Below are positions 15,703 to 25,621 of a DNA stretch of 64,000 nucleotides, one piece after another. The notes under the pieces are model-generated. The model did no database searches. It saw only the letters and a program-made list of their open reading frames with translations, and was not told the origin of the DNA. How positions within the stretch are numbered: the first letter of the stretch is position 1; every line of letters starts with the position of its first letter. A program made the position numbers and the translations under genes. Origin of the DNA: Bradyrhizobium liaoningense (lineage in GTDB: Bacteria; Pseudomonadota; Alphaproteobacteria; Rhizobiales; Xanthobacteraceae); assembly GCF_018130955.1 (NCBI RefSeq), contig NZ_JAFCJM010000007.1, positions 1 to 64,000 of the forward strand, written 5' to 3'.

Positions 15703-17109
15703 TCACGAGATGTTGTAAGGCAGAATGTCCCGTCGATCGCGATGGACTGTCAAATTGCTTTTCAATGGAGGAACGGCGCGCTGCGGGCAGCTCGCTCGCT
15801 CGCAGATGCGGCACGAGATGCCGATGGGATCGTAGGCCGTCTTGCTCATCAGATCGAGACCGTCGGCGTATACGAAGTCTCGAGCGTAGGAAATTTCGCA
15901 ACCAAGCGCGATCGCGTAGCGCGGCCGAGGTGTGCCGTACCCACCGTGGCCTTTAGCAAGCTCAGTCGCAATGCAGAGAAAGCGCACTCCATCAGGAGTT
16001 TCAGCGAGTTGACGGATGATGCGACTCGGTGACTCGAACGCCTGATGGACGTTCCATAGCGGACATGCGGCGCCATAGCGCGCGAACTGCAGCTTTGCGG
16101 CGCTGTGACGTTTGGTGATGTTTCCGGCGCGGTCGACGCGTGCAAAGAAAACTGGTACGCCCTTTTGACTTGGGCGTTGCAAGGTAGACAGACGGTGCGC
16201 GACCTGCTCAAGGCTCGCGCCGAAACGAGTTGCTATCAGCTCAAGATCGTGACGCAAGTCCTTCGCGGTCGCGAGGAATGGCTGATACGGCAGTATCGTT
16301 GCGCCTGCGAAATAGTTTCGTAGCCCGGCTTTGCAAATCTCTCGCGCGCCGGCCGTACGGAATTGGGCCCGCTCCGCAATCTTTTCAACTTGCTCTTCAT
16401 GTTCAAGCGCTGCGATCTGAAACGCCATCTGGAAGCTGCGGGTCGCGGCCGGCAGATATGGATTGAGGAAGAGAGTCTTGGATGATCGGTCGAAGCGTCT
16501 CAAAGCGCTATCGCCAGGATCCGTTCTGCCAATTTTTAGGTCATGCCGAGCCTCCAGATATTTGGCGAGGGATAGGCTGGCATCGCTACTGGGTATGTCG
16601 AGCTCTTGCGTGAGCTTCTCAGCGGAGACGTCGAGATCATGAATGTAATTGTCGACGAAATGAAAGAAGTCGCGAACCTCTTCATAGGGAGTCGGTTCGG
16701 TGGTCCAGCTACCAAGGTGACCGTCGAGGCTTGCAAGTTGTTCGCTGTTGCGCCGATAGGCCTGGTGGCAGTTGAGGAGTGCTTGCGCGAAGCTCGGAGC
16801 GTTCTGAGCGATTAGCTTTAGCTCCTGAAAGCTGGGCGTATAGGCTGCAAACACGGGATCTGCCAACGCTTCCGTTAGCATCGAGATCAAGCGGTCGCTA
16901 TCGTTCGCCGATATCGAGCTGAAATCAATTCCGAACCGCTCCGCGAGCAATACAAGCACAGCGGCCGAGACCGGACGCTGGTTGTTTTCGATCTGGTTAA
17001 GATAGGTGGTCGAGATGCCTAGCCGGTCCGCAAAGGCGGTTTGGGTCAGCTTCGCCGTCCCGCGGATCTCGCGGATTTTTCGTCCGATATAGAGCTTGCC
17101 AGAGCGCAT
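15703..17109 (-). CDS. pccR: PccR/RamB-type short-chain acyl-CoA regulator (XRE + IrrE-like domain)
   Basis: A 468-residue regulator. The N-terminal XRE HTH (KIREIRGTAKLTQTAFADRL, ISTTYLNQIENNQRPVS) is followed by a long helical region, a degenerate IrrE/DUF955 segment (FQIAALEHEEQVEKIAE, without HExxH) and a C-terminal DUF2083 domain with Cys residues (CRICERASCPQRA). Proteins of this build (PccR in Rhodobacter, RamB in corynebacteria) sense short acyl-CoAs and control propionyl-CoA carboxylase or acetate genes. It is divergent from pccB. I place the start at ATG 17109: the longer start at 17142 would translate through the repeat array that looks like its own binding site. Confidence 0.88.
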   Translation of the reverse strand: MRSGKLYIGRKIREIRGTAKLTQTAFADRLGISTTYLNQIENNQRPVSAAVLVLLAERFGIDFSSISANDSDRLISMLTEALADPVFAAYTPSFQELKLIAQNAPSFAQALLNCHQAYRRNSEQLASLDGHLGSWTTEPTPYEEVRDFFHFVDNYIHDLDVSAEKLTQELDIPSSDASLSLAKYLEARHDLKIGRTDPGDSALRRFDRSSKTLFLNPYLPAATRSFQMAFQIAALEHEEQVEKIAERAQFRTAGAREICKAGLRNYFAGATILPYQPFLATAKDLRHDLELIATRFGASLEQVAHRLSTLQRPSQKGVPVFFARVDRAGNITKRHSAAKLQFARYGAACPLWNVHQAFESPSRIIRQLAETPDGVRFLCIATELAKGHGGYGTPRPRYAIALGCEISYARDFVYADGLDLMSKTAYDPIGISCRICERASCPQRAVPPLKSNLTVHRDRRDILPYNIS

Positions 17110-17110
17110 T

Positions 17111-17139
17111 TTCGCAATTTCGCAGTTTGCAATTCGCAA
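17111..17139. promoter_or_regulatory. Four-heptad array, probable PccR-type binding site
   Basis: Four near-identical heptads follow one another: TTCGCAA (17111), TTCGCAG (17119), TTTGCAA (17126) and TTCGCAA (17133), at spacings of 8, 7 and 7. From memory, PccR of Rhodobacter sphaeroides recognises TTTGCAAA-type repeats. The array sits directly in front of the regulator's preferred start and between it and pccB. Confidence 0.68.
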
Positions 17140-17328
17140 CATCGTACCATGCGCGTTTATACCTTTTCAACCCTTCCCAGCCTTGGACTTCGCACGTATC
17201 AGCCCGCTCCGCCGAATTGATTGTGCCTAGGCCTCAAGATTCACCTTGCCTCCTGCCGAAACTTTCGGACTGGCCAAGAGGTCGAAAAATTCGGCCTCGC
17301 AAAGTAGCCCAAGACGGAGGCGCAGCTG

Positions 17329-18861
17329 ATGCTTGCAGTACTCGAAAGCCTCGACGCGCGTCGTGCCGGCGCCAAGCTCGGTGGCGGGGAGAAGCGCATC
17401 GAGGCGCAGCACGCCCGCGGCAAGCTGACCGCGCGCGAGCGCATCGAGCTCCTGCTCGACAAGGGATCGTTCGAGGAGTTCGACATGTTCGTCGAGCACC
17501 GCTCCACCGAGTTCGGCATGGAGAAGAACAAGATCCCCGGCGACGGCGTCGTCACGGGGTGGGGCACCGTCAACGGCCGCAAGACGTTCGTCTTCGCCAA
17601 AGACTTCACGGTGTTCGGCGGTTCGCTGTCCGAGACCCACGCTCTGAAGATCACAAAACTCCAGGACATGGCGATGAAGGCGCGGGCGCCGATCATCGGC
17701 CTCTATGACGCCGGCGGCGCGCGCATCCAGGAGGGCGTAGCTGCCTTGGCGGGCTATTCCTACGTGTTCCGCCGCAACGTCATCGCGTCAGGCGTGATCC
17801 CGCAGATCTCCGTGATCATGGGCCCCTGCGCCGGCGGCGACGTCTATTCGCCGGCGATGACCGACTTCATCTTCATGGTGAAGAACACCAGCTACATGTT
17901 CGTCACCGGCCCCGATGTGGTGAAGACCGTCACCAACGAGGTGGTGACCGCCGAAGAGCTCGGCGGCGCCTCGGTGCACGCCACGCGCTCGTCGATCGCG
18001 GACGGCGCCTTCGAGAACGACGTCGACGCGCTGCTGCAGATGCGGCGCCTGATCGACTTCCTGCCGTCCAACAACACCGACGGCGTGCCGGAATGGCCGA
18101 GCTTCGACGACACCGCCCGGATCGACATGTCCTTGGACACGCTGATCCCCGACAATCCGAACAAGCCCTACGACATGAAGGAGCTGATCCTGAAGGTCGT
18201 GGACGAGGGCGACTTCTTCGAGATCTCCGAGACGTTTGCGAAAAACATCGTCACCGGCTTCGGCCGCATCGCCGGCCGCACGGTCGGCTTCGTCGCCAAC
18301 CAGCCGATGGTGCTGGCCGGCGTGCTCGACAGCGACGCCTCACGCAAGGCCGCGCGCTTCGTCCGTTTTTGTGATGCCTTCAACATCCCGATCGTCACCT
18401 TCGTCGACGTGCCGGGCTTCCTGCCCGGCACCGCGCAGGAATATGGCGGCCTGATCAAGCACGGCGCCAAACTGTTGTTCGCCTACTCGCAGTGCACCGT
18501 GCCGCTCGTCACCATCATCACCCGCAAGGCCTATGGCGGCGCCTTCGACGTCATGGCGTCCAAGGAAATCGGCGCTGACATGAACTACGCCTGGCCGACC
18601 GCCCAGATCGCCGTGATGGGCGCCAAGGGCGCGGTCGAGATCATCTTCCGCAGTGACATCGGCGACCCCGACAAGATCGCCGCCCGCACCAAGGAATACG
18701 AAGACCGCTTCCTGTCACCGTTCGTCGCTGCCGAGCGCGGCTACATCGACGACGTCATCATGCCGCACTCGACGAGAATGCGGATCGCAAGGGCGCTGGC
18801 GATGCTGAAGGACAAGAAGACCGAGATGCCTATCAAGAAGCACGACAATTTGCCCTTGTGA
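17329..18861 (+). CDS. pccB: Propionyl-CoA carboxylase beta subunit
   Basis: A 510-residue carboxyltransferase subunit that moves CO2 from biotin to propionyl-CoA to make methylmalonyl-CoA. Recognisable blocks are [53 protein letters not shown] and [11 protein letters not shown]; the two Gly-rich oxyanion loops are intact. ATG 17329 has GGAGG eight bases upstream. Codon use is strongly GC-biased, as in core genes. Its stop is two bases before the start of pccA, so the two are translationally close. It is divergent from the PccR-type regulator. Confidence 0.95.
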   Translation: MLAVLESLDARRAGAKLGGGEKRIEAQHARGKLTARERIELLLDKGSFEEFDMFVEHRSTEFGMEKNKIPGDGVVTGWGTVNGRKTFVFAKDFTVFGGSLSETHALKITKLQDMAMKARAPIIGLYDAGGARIQEGVAALAGYSYVFRRNVIASGVIPQISVIMGPCAGGDVYSPAMTDFIFMVKNTSYMFVTGPDVVKTVTNEVVTAEELGGASVHATRSSIADGAFENDVDALLQMRRLIDFLPSNNTDGVPEWPSFDDTARIDMSLDTLIPDNPNKPYDMKELILKVVDEGDFFEISETFAKNIVTGFGRIAGRTVGFVANQPMVLAGVLDSDASRKAARFVRFCDAFNIPIVTFVDVPGFLPGTAQEYGGLIKHGAKLLFAYSQCTVPLVTIITRKAYGGAFDVMASKEIGADMNYAWPTAQIAVMGAKGAVEIIFRSDIGDPDKIAARTKEYEDRFLSPFVAAERGYIDDVIMPHSTRMRIARALAMLKDKKTEMPIKKHDNLPL

Positions 18862-18863
18862 CA

Positions 18864-20879
18864 ATGTTCAAACGCATCCTGATCGCAAACCGCGGCGAAA
18901 TCGCCTGCAGGGTCATCAAGACCGCCCGCAAGATGGGAATTCAGACGGTTGCCGTCTATTCCGAGGCCGACCGCGACGCCCTCCATGTCGAGATGGCCGA
19001 CGAGGCCATGCTGATCGGCCCGCCCGCCGCGGCCGAGAGCTATCTGGTGATCGAGAAGATCGTCGAAGCCTGCCGCAAGACGGGCGCCGAGGCCGTGCAT
19101 CCCGGCTACGGCTTCCTGTCCGAGCGCGAGGCGTTTCCGCGCGCACTGGAAGCCGCCGGCATCGTCTTCATCGGTCCGAACCCGGGCGCGATCGCCGCAA
19201 TGGGCGACAAGATCGAATCCAAGAAGGCGGCGGCGAAGGCCAAGGTCTCGACCGTGCCGGGTTATCTCGGCGTGATCGAGGATGACAAGCACGCGGTCAG
19301 GATCGCCGACGAGATCGGCTACCCCGTGATGATCAAGGCTTCTGCCGGTGGTGGCGGCAAGGGCATGCGCATCGCGCATTCGAAAGGCGAGGTCGCCGAA
19401 GGCTTCAATCTCGCGAAGGCGGAAGCCAAATCGTCGTTCGGTGACGACCGCGTCTTCATCGAAAAATTCATCACGGATCCCCGCCACATCGAAATCCAGG
19501 TGCTCGGCGACAAGCACGGCAACGTGATCTATCTCGGCGAGCGCGAATGCTCGATCCAGCGCCGCAACCAGAAGGTCATCGAGGAGGCGCCTTCGCCGTT
19601 GCTCGATGAGGCCACCCGCCGCAAGATGGGCGAGCAGGCGGTCGCGCTGGCCAAGGCTGTGAACTATGATTCCGCCGGCACCGTCGAATTCGTCGCAGGG
19701 CAAGACAAGAGCTTCTACTTCCTGGAGATGAATACGCGTCTCCAGGTCGAGCATCCCGTCACCGAGCTCGTCACCGGCGTCGACCTCGTCGAGCAGATGA
19801 TCCGCGTCGCCGCCGGCGAGAAGCTCGCCATCGCGCAGAAGGACGTCACGCTGACGGGGTGGGCGGTGGAATCGCGTGTCTATGCCGAGGATCCGTTCCG
19901 CAACTTCCTGCCGTCGATCGGGCGTCTCGTGAAATACCGCCCGCCGTCGGAAGCGAGCCATGACGGCATCACCATTCGCAACGACACGGGCGTACAGGAA
20001 GGCGGCGAGATCTCGATCCATTACGATCCGATGATCGCAAAGCTCGTTACCCATGCGCCGTCGCGCGCGGCGGCGATAGAGGCGCAGGCAACTGCGCTGG
20101 ATTCGTTCTATGTCGACGGCATCCGCCACAACATCCCGTTCCTATCGGCGCTGATGAGCCATCCCCGCTGGCGCGAGGGCCGGCTCTCGACCGGCTTCAT
20201 CGCGGAGGAATTCCCGCGCGGCTTCGCGCCGCGCACGGCCGAGGGCGAGCTCGCCCGCCGCATCGCCGCGGTCGGCGCCTTCATCGATCACGTGCTCGGC
20301 GAGCGCAAGCGCCAGATCTCGGGCCAGATGGGAGGCCGCATCGTGCAGCGCGAGCGGCGCCGCGCGGTGTGGCTCGAGCGCGAGGAGGTCCCGCTCGAGG
20401 TCGCGCGCGAGGGGACCGCGATCGCGGTGCGCTTCGTCGACGGCGAGGGCAAGATCGGCCAGCCGCACCTGCTGGAATCGTCGTGGACGCCGGGCGATCC
20501 GGTCTGGCAGGGCACCATCGATGGCTACTTTATCGCCGTGCAGGCGCGTCCGATTGCGAACGGCATCCGGCTCGCCCACCAGGGCGTCGAGGTGCCGGTC
20601 TATGTCTGGACCGAGACGGAAGCCACCTCGGCCCGCCTGATGCCGATCGCGACCGCCTCCGACACTGGCAAGAAGCTGTTGTGCCCGATGCCGGGTCTCG
20701 TGGTCTCCATCGCGGTGACCGAGGGGCAGGAGGTCAAGGCCGGCGAAGCGCTGGCGGTCGTCGAAGCCATGAAGATGCAGAACGTGCTGCGCGCCGAGCG
20801 CGACGGCACCGTAAAGAAGGTCCACGCCAGCGCCGGCGCGACGCTCGCGGTCGACGCGTTGATTCTCGATTTCGCATGA
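18864..20879 (+). CDS. pccA: Propionyl-CoA carboxylase alpha subunit (biotin carboxylase + biotin carrier)
   Basis: A 671-residue subunit. The biotin carboxylase domain covers about residues 1-450 (ILIANRGEIACRVI, ATP-grasp loop SAGGGGKGMRI, FLEMNTRLQVEHPVTE). A linker/BT domain follows, and the C-terminal biotinyl domain carries the modified Lys637 in EAMKMQ. It works with PccB in an alpha6-beta6 complex in the cytoplasm. Together with the mutase downstream it forms the propionyl-CoA to succinyl-CoA pathway. ATG 18864 is used; a GTG at 18858 overlaps the pccB stop. Confidence 0.95.
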   Translation: MFKRILIANRGEIACRVIKTARKMGIQTVAVYSEADRDALHVEMADEAMLIGPPAAAESYLVIEKIVEACRKTGAEAVHPGYGFLSEREAFPRALEAAGIVFIGPNPGAIAAMGDKIESKKAAAKAKVSTVPGYLGVIEDDKHAVRIADEIGYPVMIKASAGGGGKGMRIAHSKGEVAEGFNLAKAEAKSSFGDDRVFIEKFITDPRHIEIQVLGDKHGNVIYLGERECSIQRRNQKVIEEAPSPLLDEATRRKMGEQAVALAKAVNYDSAGTVEFVAGQDKSFYFLEMNTRLQVEHPVTELVTGVDLVEQMIRVAAGEKLAIAQKDVTLTGWAVESRVYAEDPFRNFLPSIGRLVKYRPPSEASHDGITIRNDTGVQEGGEISIHYDPMIAKLVTHAPSRAAAIEAQATALDSFYVDGIRHNIPFLSALMSHPRWREGRLSTGFIAEEFPRGFAPRTAEGELARRIAAVGAFIDHVLGERKRQISGQMGGRIVQRERRRAVWLEREEVPLEVAREGTAIAVRFVDGEGKIGQPHLLESSWTPGDPVWQGTIDGYFIAVQARPIANGIRLAHQGVEVPVYVWTETEATSARLMPIATASDTGKKLLCPMPGLVVSIAVTEGQEVKAGEALAVVEAMKMQNVLRAERDGTVKKVHASAGATLAVDALILDFA

Positions 20880-20906
20880 ATCGCGACCAGTAAAAGACCT
20901 GTATCG

Positions 20907-20929
20907 CCAGTGCGTCGATCGACGACTGG
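20907..20929. other. Imperfect hairpin between pccA and the mutase
   Basis: CCAG-TG-CGTCG and CGACG-A-CTGG can pair with a small bulge. It may separate pccBA from the mutase transcript or attenuate it. There is no T-run and no cobalamin-riboswitch box nearby. Confidence 0.3.
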
Positions 20930-20962
20930 ACCTAAAGAGACCGCGAGACAAGGAGGTCAATC

Positions 20963-23098
20963 GTGTTCCCCGACGAGTGGAAGAACATTGCCGAGAAGGA
21001 ATTAAAGGGCGATCCCGCCAGGCTCGTGCGAAGAACGCCGGAGAATATTGTTATTAAGCCCGTGTATACGGCGGCCGACCTGAACGGTATCGACCACATG
21101 GACTCCTTGCCTGGAATGTGGCCGTTTGTTCGTGGTCCGCGGGCGACGATGTATGCCGGCCGGCCCTGGACAATTCGACAATATGCGGGATTCTCGACGG
21201 CAGAGGCATCAAATACCTTCTATCGCGCCGCACTGGCATCTGGACAAAAAGGCCTGTCCGTCGCGTTCGATCTGGCGACACACCGCGGCTATGATTCGGA
21301 CCACCCTCGCGTTGTAGGGGACGTCGGCAAAGCCGGCGTGGCCATCGATTCAGTCGAAGACATGAAAATTCTCTTCGATGGCATTCCTCTTGGGGAAACG
21401 TCCGTCTCGATGACCATGAACGGTGCGGTGATTCCCATCCTGGCAACCTTCATCGTCGCTGGCGAAGAGCAGGGCGTTCCGCGGGAGGCCCTTTCCGGAA
21501 CGATCCAGAACGACATTCTCAAGGAGTTCATGGTTCGAAATACATACATTTATCCTCCACAGCCGTCGATGCGCATCATTGCAGACATTATTGCGTACAC
21601 GGCGCAGCACATGCCCCGGTTCAATTCAATATCGATCTCCGGCTACCACATGCAGGAAGCTGGAGCGACGCTCGTCCAGGAACTTGCATTTACGTTGGCT
21701 GACGGACGTGAATACGTCCGATCGGCGCTTGCCAAGGGCCTCAATGTCGACGACTTCGCCGGACGGCTTTCGTTCTTTTTCGCGATCGGAATGAACTTCT
21801 TCATGGAAGCGGCAAAGCTGCGTGCTGCTCGCCTTATTTGGTCGCGTGTCATGGCGGAGTTTCAGCCCAAGAAGCAATCGTCCCTGATGCTTCGCACTCA
21901 CTGTCAGACGTCTGGAGTCTCTCTTCAGGAGCAGGACCCTTATAACAACATCGTGCGGACCGCCTACGAGGCGTTGGCTGCCGTGTTAGGGGGAACGCAA
22001 TCGCTACATACAAACTCTTTCGATGAAGCAATTGCGCTGCCAACCGAATTCTCGGCGCGAATTGCGCGCAATACCCAGCTGATCCTTCAGCATGAGACAG
22101 GCGTCACCGACGTCGTCGATCCTCTCGCGGGATCCTACTACATTGAGCGTCTGACGGACAATTTAGCCCGCGAGGCTTGGCAGCTCATGGAAGAAATCGA
22201 AAAAATGGGAGGAATGGCGCGCGCGATCGCGACCGGCTGGCCAAAACGGCTGATCGAAGAATCTGCGACACGGAAACAAGCTGCGGTTGACCGCGGAGAT
22301 CAGGTGATCGTCGGGGTTAATCGCTATCGGCTCGAACAAGAGGAGCCCATCGATATCCTGGAGATCGACAATTCCAGCGTGCGAGCGTCGCAGATCAGGC
22401 GTCTTGCGGAACTGAAGAGAGCGCGAGATCCAAAACAGGTCGAAGGGGCGCTGGCCGCGTTAAATCGCGTGGCCCGAACGGGGGACGGCAATCTGCTGGA
22501 TGCGGCGACGGACGCCGCCAGATCTCGTGCCACGGTTGGCGAGATGTCTGATGTAATGCGAGAGGCCTTCGGTGATCACGAGGCTATCCCGGATGTTGTT
22601 TCGAGCGTGTATGGCGCTGCCTATGGAGACGATCCCGAGTTCACGAACCTAGTATCTCGGGTCGGCGAAGTCTCGCGGGCGATCGGCGCACCACCAAGGA
22701 TCATGGTAGCAAAGCTTGGGCAGGATGGCCATGATCGAGGTGCTAAGGTTATTGCGTCCGCATTCGGAGATATCGGTTTCGATGTGATTGCCGGTCCGTT
22801 GTTTCAGACGCCAGCAGAGGCGGCGACGATGGCAGTTCGCGCTAACGTACATGTGGTTGGTGTCTCATCACTTGCGGCTGGTCACAAGACGCTTGTCCCG
22901 CAGATAGTTGAGGAGCTGAAAGCGGCTGGCGGAAAGAACATCATCGTCGTTTGCGGTGGAGTGGTGCCCCGACAGGACTACGATAATCTATTCCGCGCCG
23001 GAGTGGCCGCCATATTCGGGCCAGGTACGAATGTGCTCGAGGCTGCCCGAGCGATTCTTGATCTTGTCGAGGGTCGGCGAAGGAACCGCCTAGTTTGA
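20963..23098 (+). CDS. scpA: Methylmalonyl-CoA mutase (single-chain)
   Basis: A 711-residue adenosylcobalamin enzyme converting methylmalonyl-CoA to succinyl-CoA. The substrate-binding barrel starts with [18 protein letters not shown], and the C-terminal B12 domain has [13 protein letters not shown], whose His is the lower cobalt ligand (near residue 590), then [12 protein letters not shown] and [12 protein letters not shown]. The length matches single-chain bacterial mutases. GTG 20963 is preceded by AAGGAGGT, a very strong ribosome site. Codon use is noticeably less GC-biased than in pccB and pccA next door, so the gene may have a separate origin. No epimerase or MeaB chaperone gene is in the window. 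Confidence 0.95.
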   Translation: MFPDEWKNIAEKELKGDPARLVRRTPENIVIKPVYTAADLNGIDHMDSLPGMWPFVRGPRATMYAGRPWTIRQYAGFSTAEASNTFYRAALASGQKGLSVAFDLATHRGYDSDHPRVVGDVGKAGVAIDSVEDMKILFDGIPLGETSVSMTMNGAVIPILATFIVAGEEQGVPREALSGTIQNDILKEFMVRNTYIYPPQPSMRIIADIIAYTAQHMPRFNSISISGYHMQEAGATLVQELAFTLADGREYVRSALAKGLNVDDFAGRLSFFFAIGMNFFMEAAKLRAARLIWSRVMAEFQPKKQSSLMLRTHCQTSGVSLQEQDPYNNIVRTAYEALAAVLGGTQSLHTNSFDEAIALPTEFSARIARNTQLILQHETGVTDVVDPLAGSYYIERLTDNLAREAWQLMEEIEKMGGMARAIATGWPKRLIEESATRKQAAVDRGDQVIVGVNRYRLEQEEPIDILEIDNSSVRASQIRRLAELKRARDPKQVEGALAALNRVARTGDGNLLDAATDAARSRATVGEMSDVMREAFGDHEAIPDVVSSVYGAAYGDDPEFTNLVSRVGEVSRAIGAPPRIMVAKLGQDGHDRGAKVIASAFGDIGFDVIAGPLFQTPAEAATMAVRANVHVVGVSSLAAGHKTLVPQIVEELKAAGGKNIIVVCGGVVPRQDYDNLFRAGVAAIFGPGTNVLEAARAILDLVEGRRRNRLV

Positions 23099-23340
23099 AG
23101 CTTGGCGGAGCGACCTCTGCGGAGCGCGCTTCATAATCAGACACTGATGAAGAGACGACTTCAAATGAGAATTGGAAGGATCCCTCAATGATCGCGCGAC
23201 CATTAGATGATTCGATGCGGCCGTCCTCTGTTTTGGAGATGCGGCTTTCTTTCTTCGCCTGACCGTTGACAGCTTTTTGTTGTCGCCCTTAGGAAGTCGA
23301 TGGCTCCGTGGACGCCCGCAAATTTCAACGGATTGTTCAG

Positions 23341-23796
23341 ATGAGAAAAGTGCTGGCAGCAAAACTTCATGGCATTCACGTTACGGAGGCCAACCTTAGC
23401 TATCACGGCTCGATCACGCTCGATCCGGATCAGTGCCATGAGGCAGGCATTCTGCCGATGGAATTCGTGGAGATCTGGAACAAGAACTCCGGGGCGCGAA
23501 TTTCGACCTATGTAATATTTGGCCAAGCCGGCTCGCGTTGTTGTGTTCTCAACGGCGCCGCCGCGCGTACTTGCCAGGTCGGCGACCAGATCATCGTCTG
23601 CAGTTCGACGTACGTGAATGATGCCCAAATCGCTGGTCTAAGACCAAAGATTCTTGCCTTCGATCGCAACAACCACATTGTTGATCGCCTGACATATTCA
23701 CTTACTCGGGATGATGCGGAGCGCTATCGCTTCGAAATCTTAGGTGAGGCAGGCGACGTAAAGCCCATACCACATCGAACGATGGAATCGAACTAG
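23341..23796 (+). CDS. panD: Aspartate 1-decarboxylase (pyruvoyl)
   Basis: A 151-residue proenzyme that makes beta-alanine for pantothenate. The self-cleavage site is Gly23-Ser24 (SYHGSITLD), which yields the pyruvoyl group; [12 protein letters not shown] and STYV match the family core. The usual length is about 126 residues, so this one carries an extra C-terminal tail of about 25 residues. ATG 23341 matches the family's start; an in-frame GTG at 23308 would add 11 residues. It leads panB and panC in one direction, 27 bases from panB. Confidence 0.9.
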   Translation: MRKVLAAKLHGIHVTEANLSYHGSITLDPDQCHEAGILPMEFVEIWNKNSGARISTYVIFGQAGSRCCVLNGAAARTCQVGDQIIVCSSTYVNDAQIAGLRPKILAFDRNNHIVDRLTYSLTRDDAERYRFEILGEAGDVKPIPHRTMESN

Positions 23797-23823
23797 GGCC
23801 GGCTGACGACATAAGGACCGAAA

Positions 23824-24708
23824 ATGAGCCACACCTCGGAAGCCACAGTCGAGCGGGTCTCGATTCCAGGGCTGCAACGGTGGAAGCAGGACGGGCGGCG
23901 CCTCGTGATGACGACCGCCTATGATGCAGTCACCGCACGCATCGCGGATCCGATTGTTGATATGATCCTTATCGGAGACAGCGTCGGCAACGTCTGCCTC
24001 GGATTCGAGAATACGCTGCCGGTCTCCATGACGATGATGAATCACCATCTCGAGGCGGTTGCGCGTACGAAACCTCGATCCTTGCTCGTGGCCGATATGC
24101 CATTTCTGAGCTTTCATCTTAGCCGAGAGGAGACCATCCGTAACGCCGGAGGTTTCTTGCAACGGGGCGCCGACGCCGTAAAGCTGGAGGGCGGAGCCAA
24201 GCGCGTCGAAATGATACGTGCCTTGGTCGACAGCGAGATTCCCGTGATGGGGCATCTCGGCCTGACCCCGCAGAGCGTCAACGCAATGGGTGGATTCAAG
24301 GTGCAGGGCCGCAAGGCTGACGACGCTCTGCGCCTGCTCGACGACGCCCATCGGCTACAGGAGGCCGGCTGCTTCGCTCTGGTCCTGGAAGGCATTCCGG
24401 CCGAGCTCGCCGCGCGAGCGACAGAAACGCTGACGATACCTACCATCGGAATTGGCGCAGGTCCTAGGTGTTCGGGGCAGGTTTTGGTGTTTCACGACGT
24501 GCTTGGCTTAATTGAAGGCCACGTCCCAAAATTCGTCCGTGCCTACGCCGACGGATTTCGGGTGCTGCAGGATGCGCTGTCGCGTTGGGTTACCGATGTC
24601 CGCAATGGTGCATTTCCGACGCCGCAAGAGTCCTATCGGCTTCCCGAAGGCATCGGTGAGACGATCGCAAACTGGACGCCTTCAAACCGGACCCGATGTG
24701 AACAATGA
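23824..24708 (+). CDS. panB: 3-methyl-2-oxobutanoate hydroxymethyltransferase
   Basis: A 294-residue TIM-barrel enzyme that adds a hydroxymethyl group from methylene-THF to ketoisovalerate, giving ketopantoate. Signatures are MTTAYDAVTARIAD, ILIGDSVGNVCLGFENT, VKLEGGAKRV, MGHLGLTPQSVNAMGGFKVQ and IGIGAGPRCSGQVLV. It overlaps panC by four bases (ATGA), which shows translational coupling. Confidence 0.95.
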   Translation: MSHTSEATVERVSIPGLQRWKQDGRRLVMTTAYDAVTARIADPIVDMILIGDSVGNVCLGFENTLPVSMTMMNHHLEAVARTKPRSLLVADMPFLSFHLSREETIRNAGGFLQRGADAVKLEGGAKRVEMIRALVDSEIPVMGHLGLTPQSVNAMGGFKVQGRKADDALRLLDDAHRLQEAGCFALVLEGIPAELAARATETLTIPTIGIGAGPRCSGQVLVFHDVLGLIEGHVPKFVRAYADGFRVLQDALSRWVTDVRNGAFPTPQESYRLPEGIGETIANWTPSNRTRCEQ

Positions 24709-25553
24709 AGACAATCACGACAGTCGCCGAGCTTCGTCGCGCTCTCGCAGAGGTTCGAAAAGCCGACAAACGTGTCGGATTTGTACCGACAATGGGCTAT
24801 CTGCACGACGGCCACTTGGCGCTGATCGAGGCCAGCCGGGCGCAATGCGACGTCACCGTGGTTAGCGTCTTCGTCAATCCCACTCAGTTCGGGCCAAACG
24901 AGGATCTCAGCACGTATCCACGTGACTTCCAGCGCGATGAAGAACTGTGCCGCGATGCCGGTGTTGCGATCGTCTTCGCGCCCATCGCGAAGGAAGTCTA
25001 TCCGGCCCAATTCGAGACCTTTGTCGAGCCGGGCGAGCTTGCGAAACCACTCTGCGGCGCTTTCAGGCCGGGACATTTTCGTGGGGTCGCGACGGTCGTA
25101 AGCAAGCTGTTCAACATGGTACAGCCGGACGTCGCCTTCTTCGGGCAAAAGGATTTTCAGCAGTGTGCGGTCGTACATCGCATGGCCATCGATCTCAATC
25201 TGCCGATCGAGATTGTTACCGTGCCGACCGTTCGGGAAGCGGATAATCTCGCCATGAGCAGCCGCAACCGGTATCTCAGCGAGGAAGACCGAAGGCGGGC
25301 GCTCGCCATCAGTCGTGGGCTATTCGCCGCGGCTGAGGAGTTCCGCTTGGGAGAGCGGAACGTGAACGAGCTAATTGCAATTGCCAAGAGGCATTTGGAA
25401 ACAGTCGACCGGCTGCAGTACCTTGAGCTCGTCGACGGTGACTCGCTCAAGCCCGCCGTAAGTCCGCTGCACCGCCCTGCGGCGCTATGCGTGGCGGCCT
25501 ATGTCGGCTCGACGAGGCTTATCGACAACGTGATACTTCAGCCAACTCCGTAG
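24705..25553 (+). CDS. panC: Pantothenate synthetase
   Basis: A 282-residue ligase joining pantoate and beta-alanine with ATP. The HxGH-type loop is seen in FVPTMGYLHDGHLALIEAS, and VSVFVNPTQFGPNEDL, GVATVVSKLFN and FGQKDFQQ are the usual blocks, ending with the MSSRNRYL segment. It closes the panD-panB-panC operon, so the three genes together can provide pantothenate for CoA. No ketopantoate reductase gene is adjacent. Confidence 0.95.
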   Translation: MKTITTVAELRRALAEVRKADKRVGFVPTMGYLHDGHLALIEASRAQCDVTVVSVFVNPTQFGPNEDLSTYPRDFQRDEELCRDAGVAIVFAPIAKEVYPAQFETFVEPGELAKPLCGAFRPGHFRGVATVVSKLFNMVQPDVAFFGQKDFQQCAVVHRMAIDLNLPIEIVTVPTVREADNLAMSSRNRYLSEEDRRRALAISRGLFAAAEEFRLGERNVNELIAIAKRHLETVDRLQYLELVDGDSLKPAVSPLHRPAALCVAAYVGSTRLIDNVILQPTP

Positions 25554-25621
25554 CGCGACTGGGGCGAAAGAATCGTCTCGATTGATGCTGTCCGACGCGA
25601 AGCGCCTCCCGCGAGCCGTCC

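Noticed and set aside
18741..20129. 462-codon minus-strand frame opposite pccB/pccA
   Set aside because: Antisense frame produced by strong GC bias at third positions; the plus strand carries complete carboxylase motifs.
20880..20962. Cobalamin riboswitch before the mutase
   Set aside because: The 83-base gap is too short and lacks a B12-box; only an imperfect hairpin is seen.
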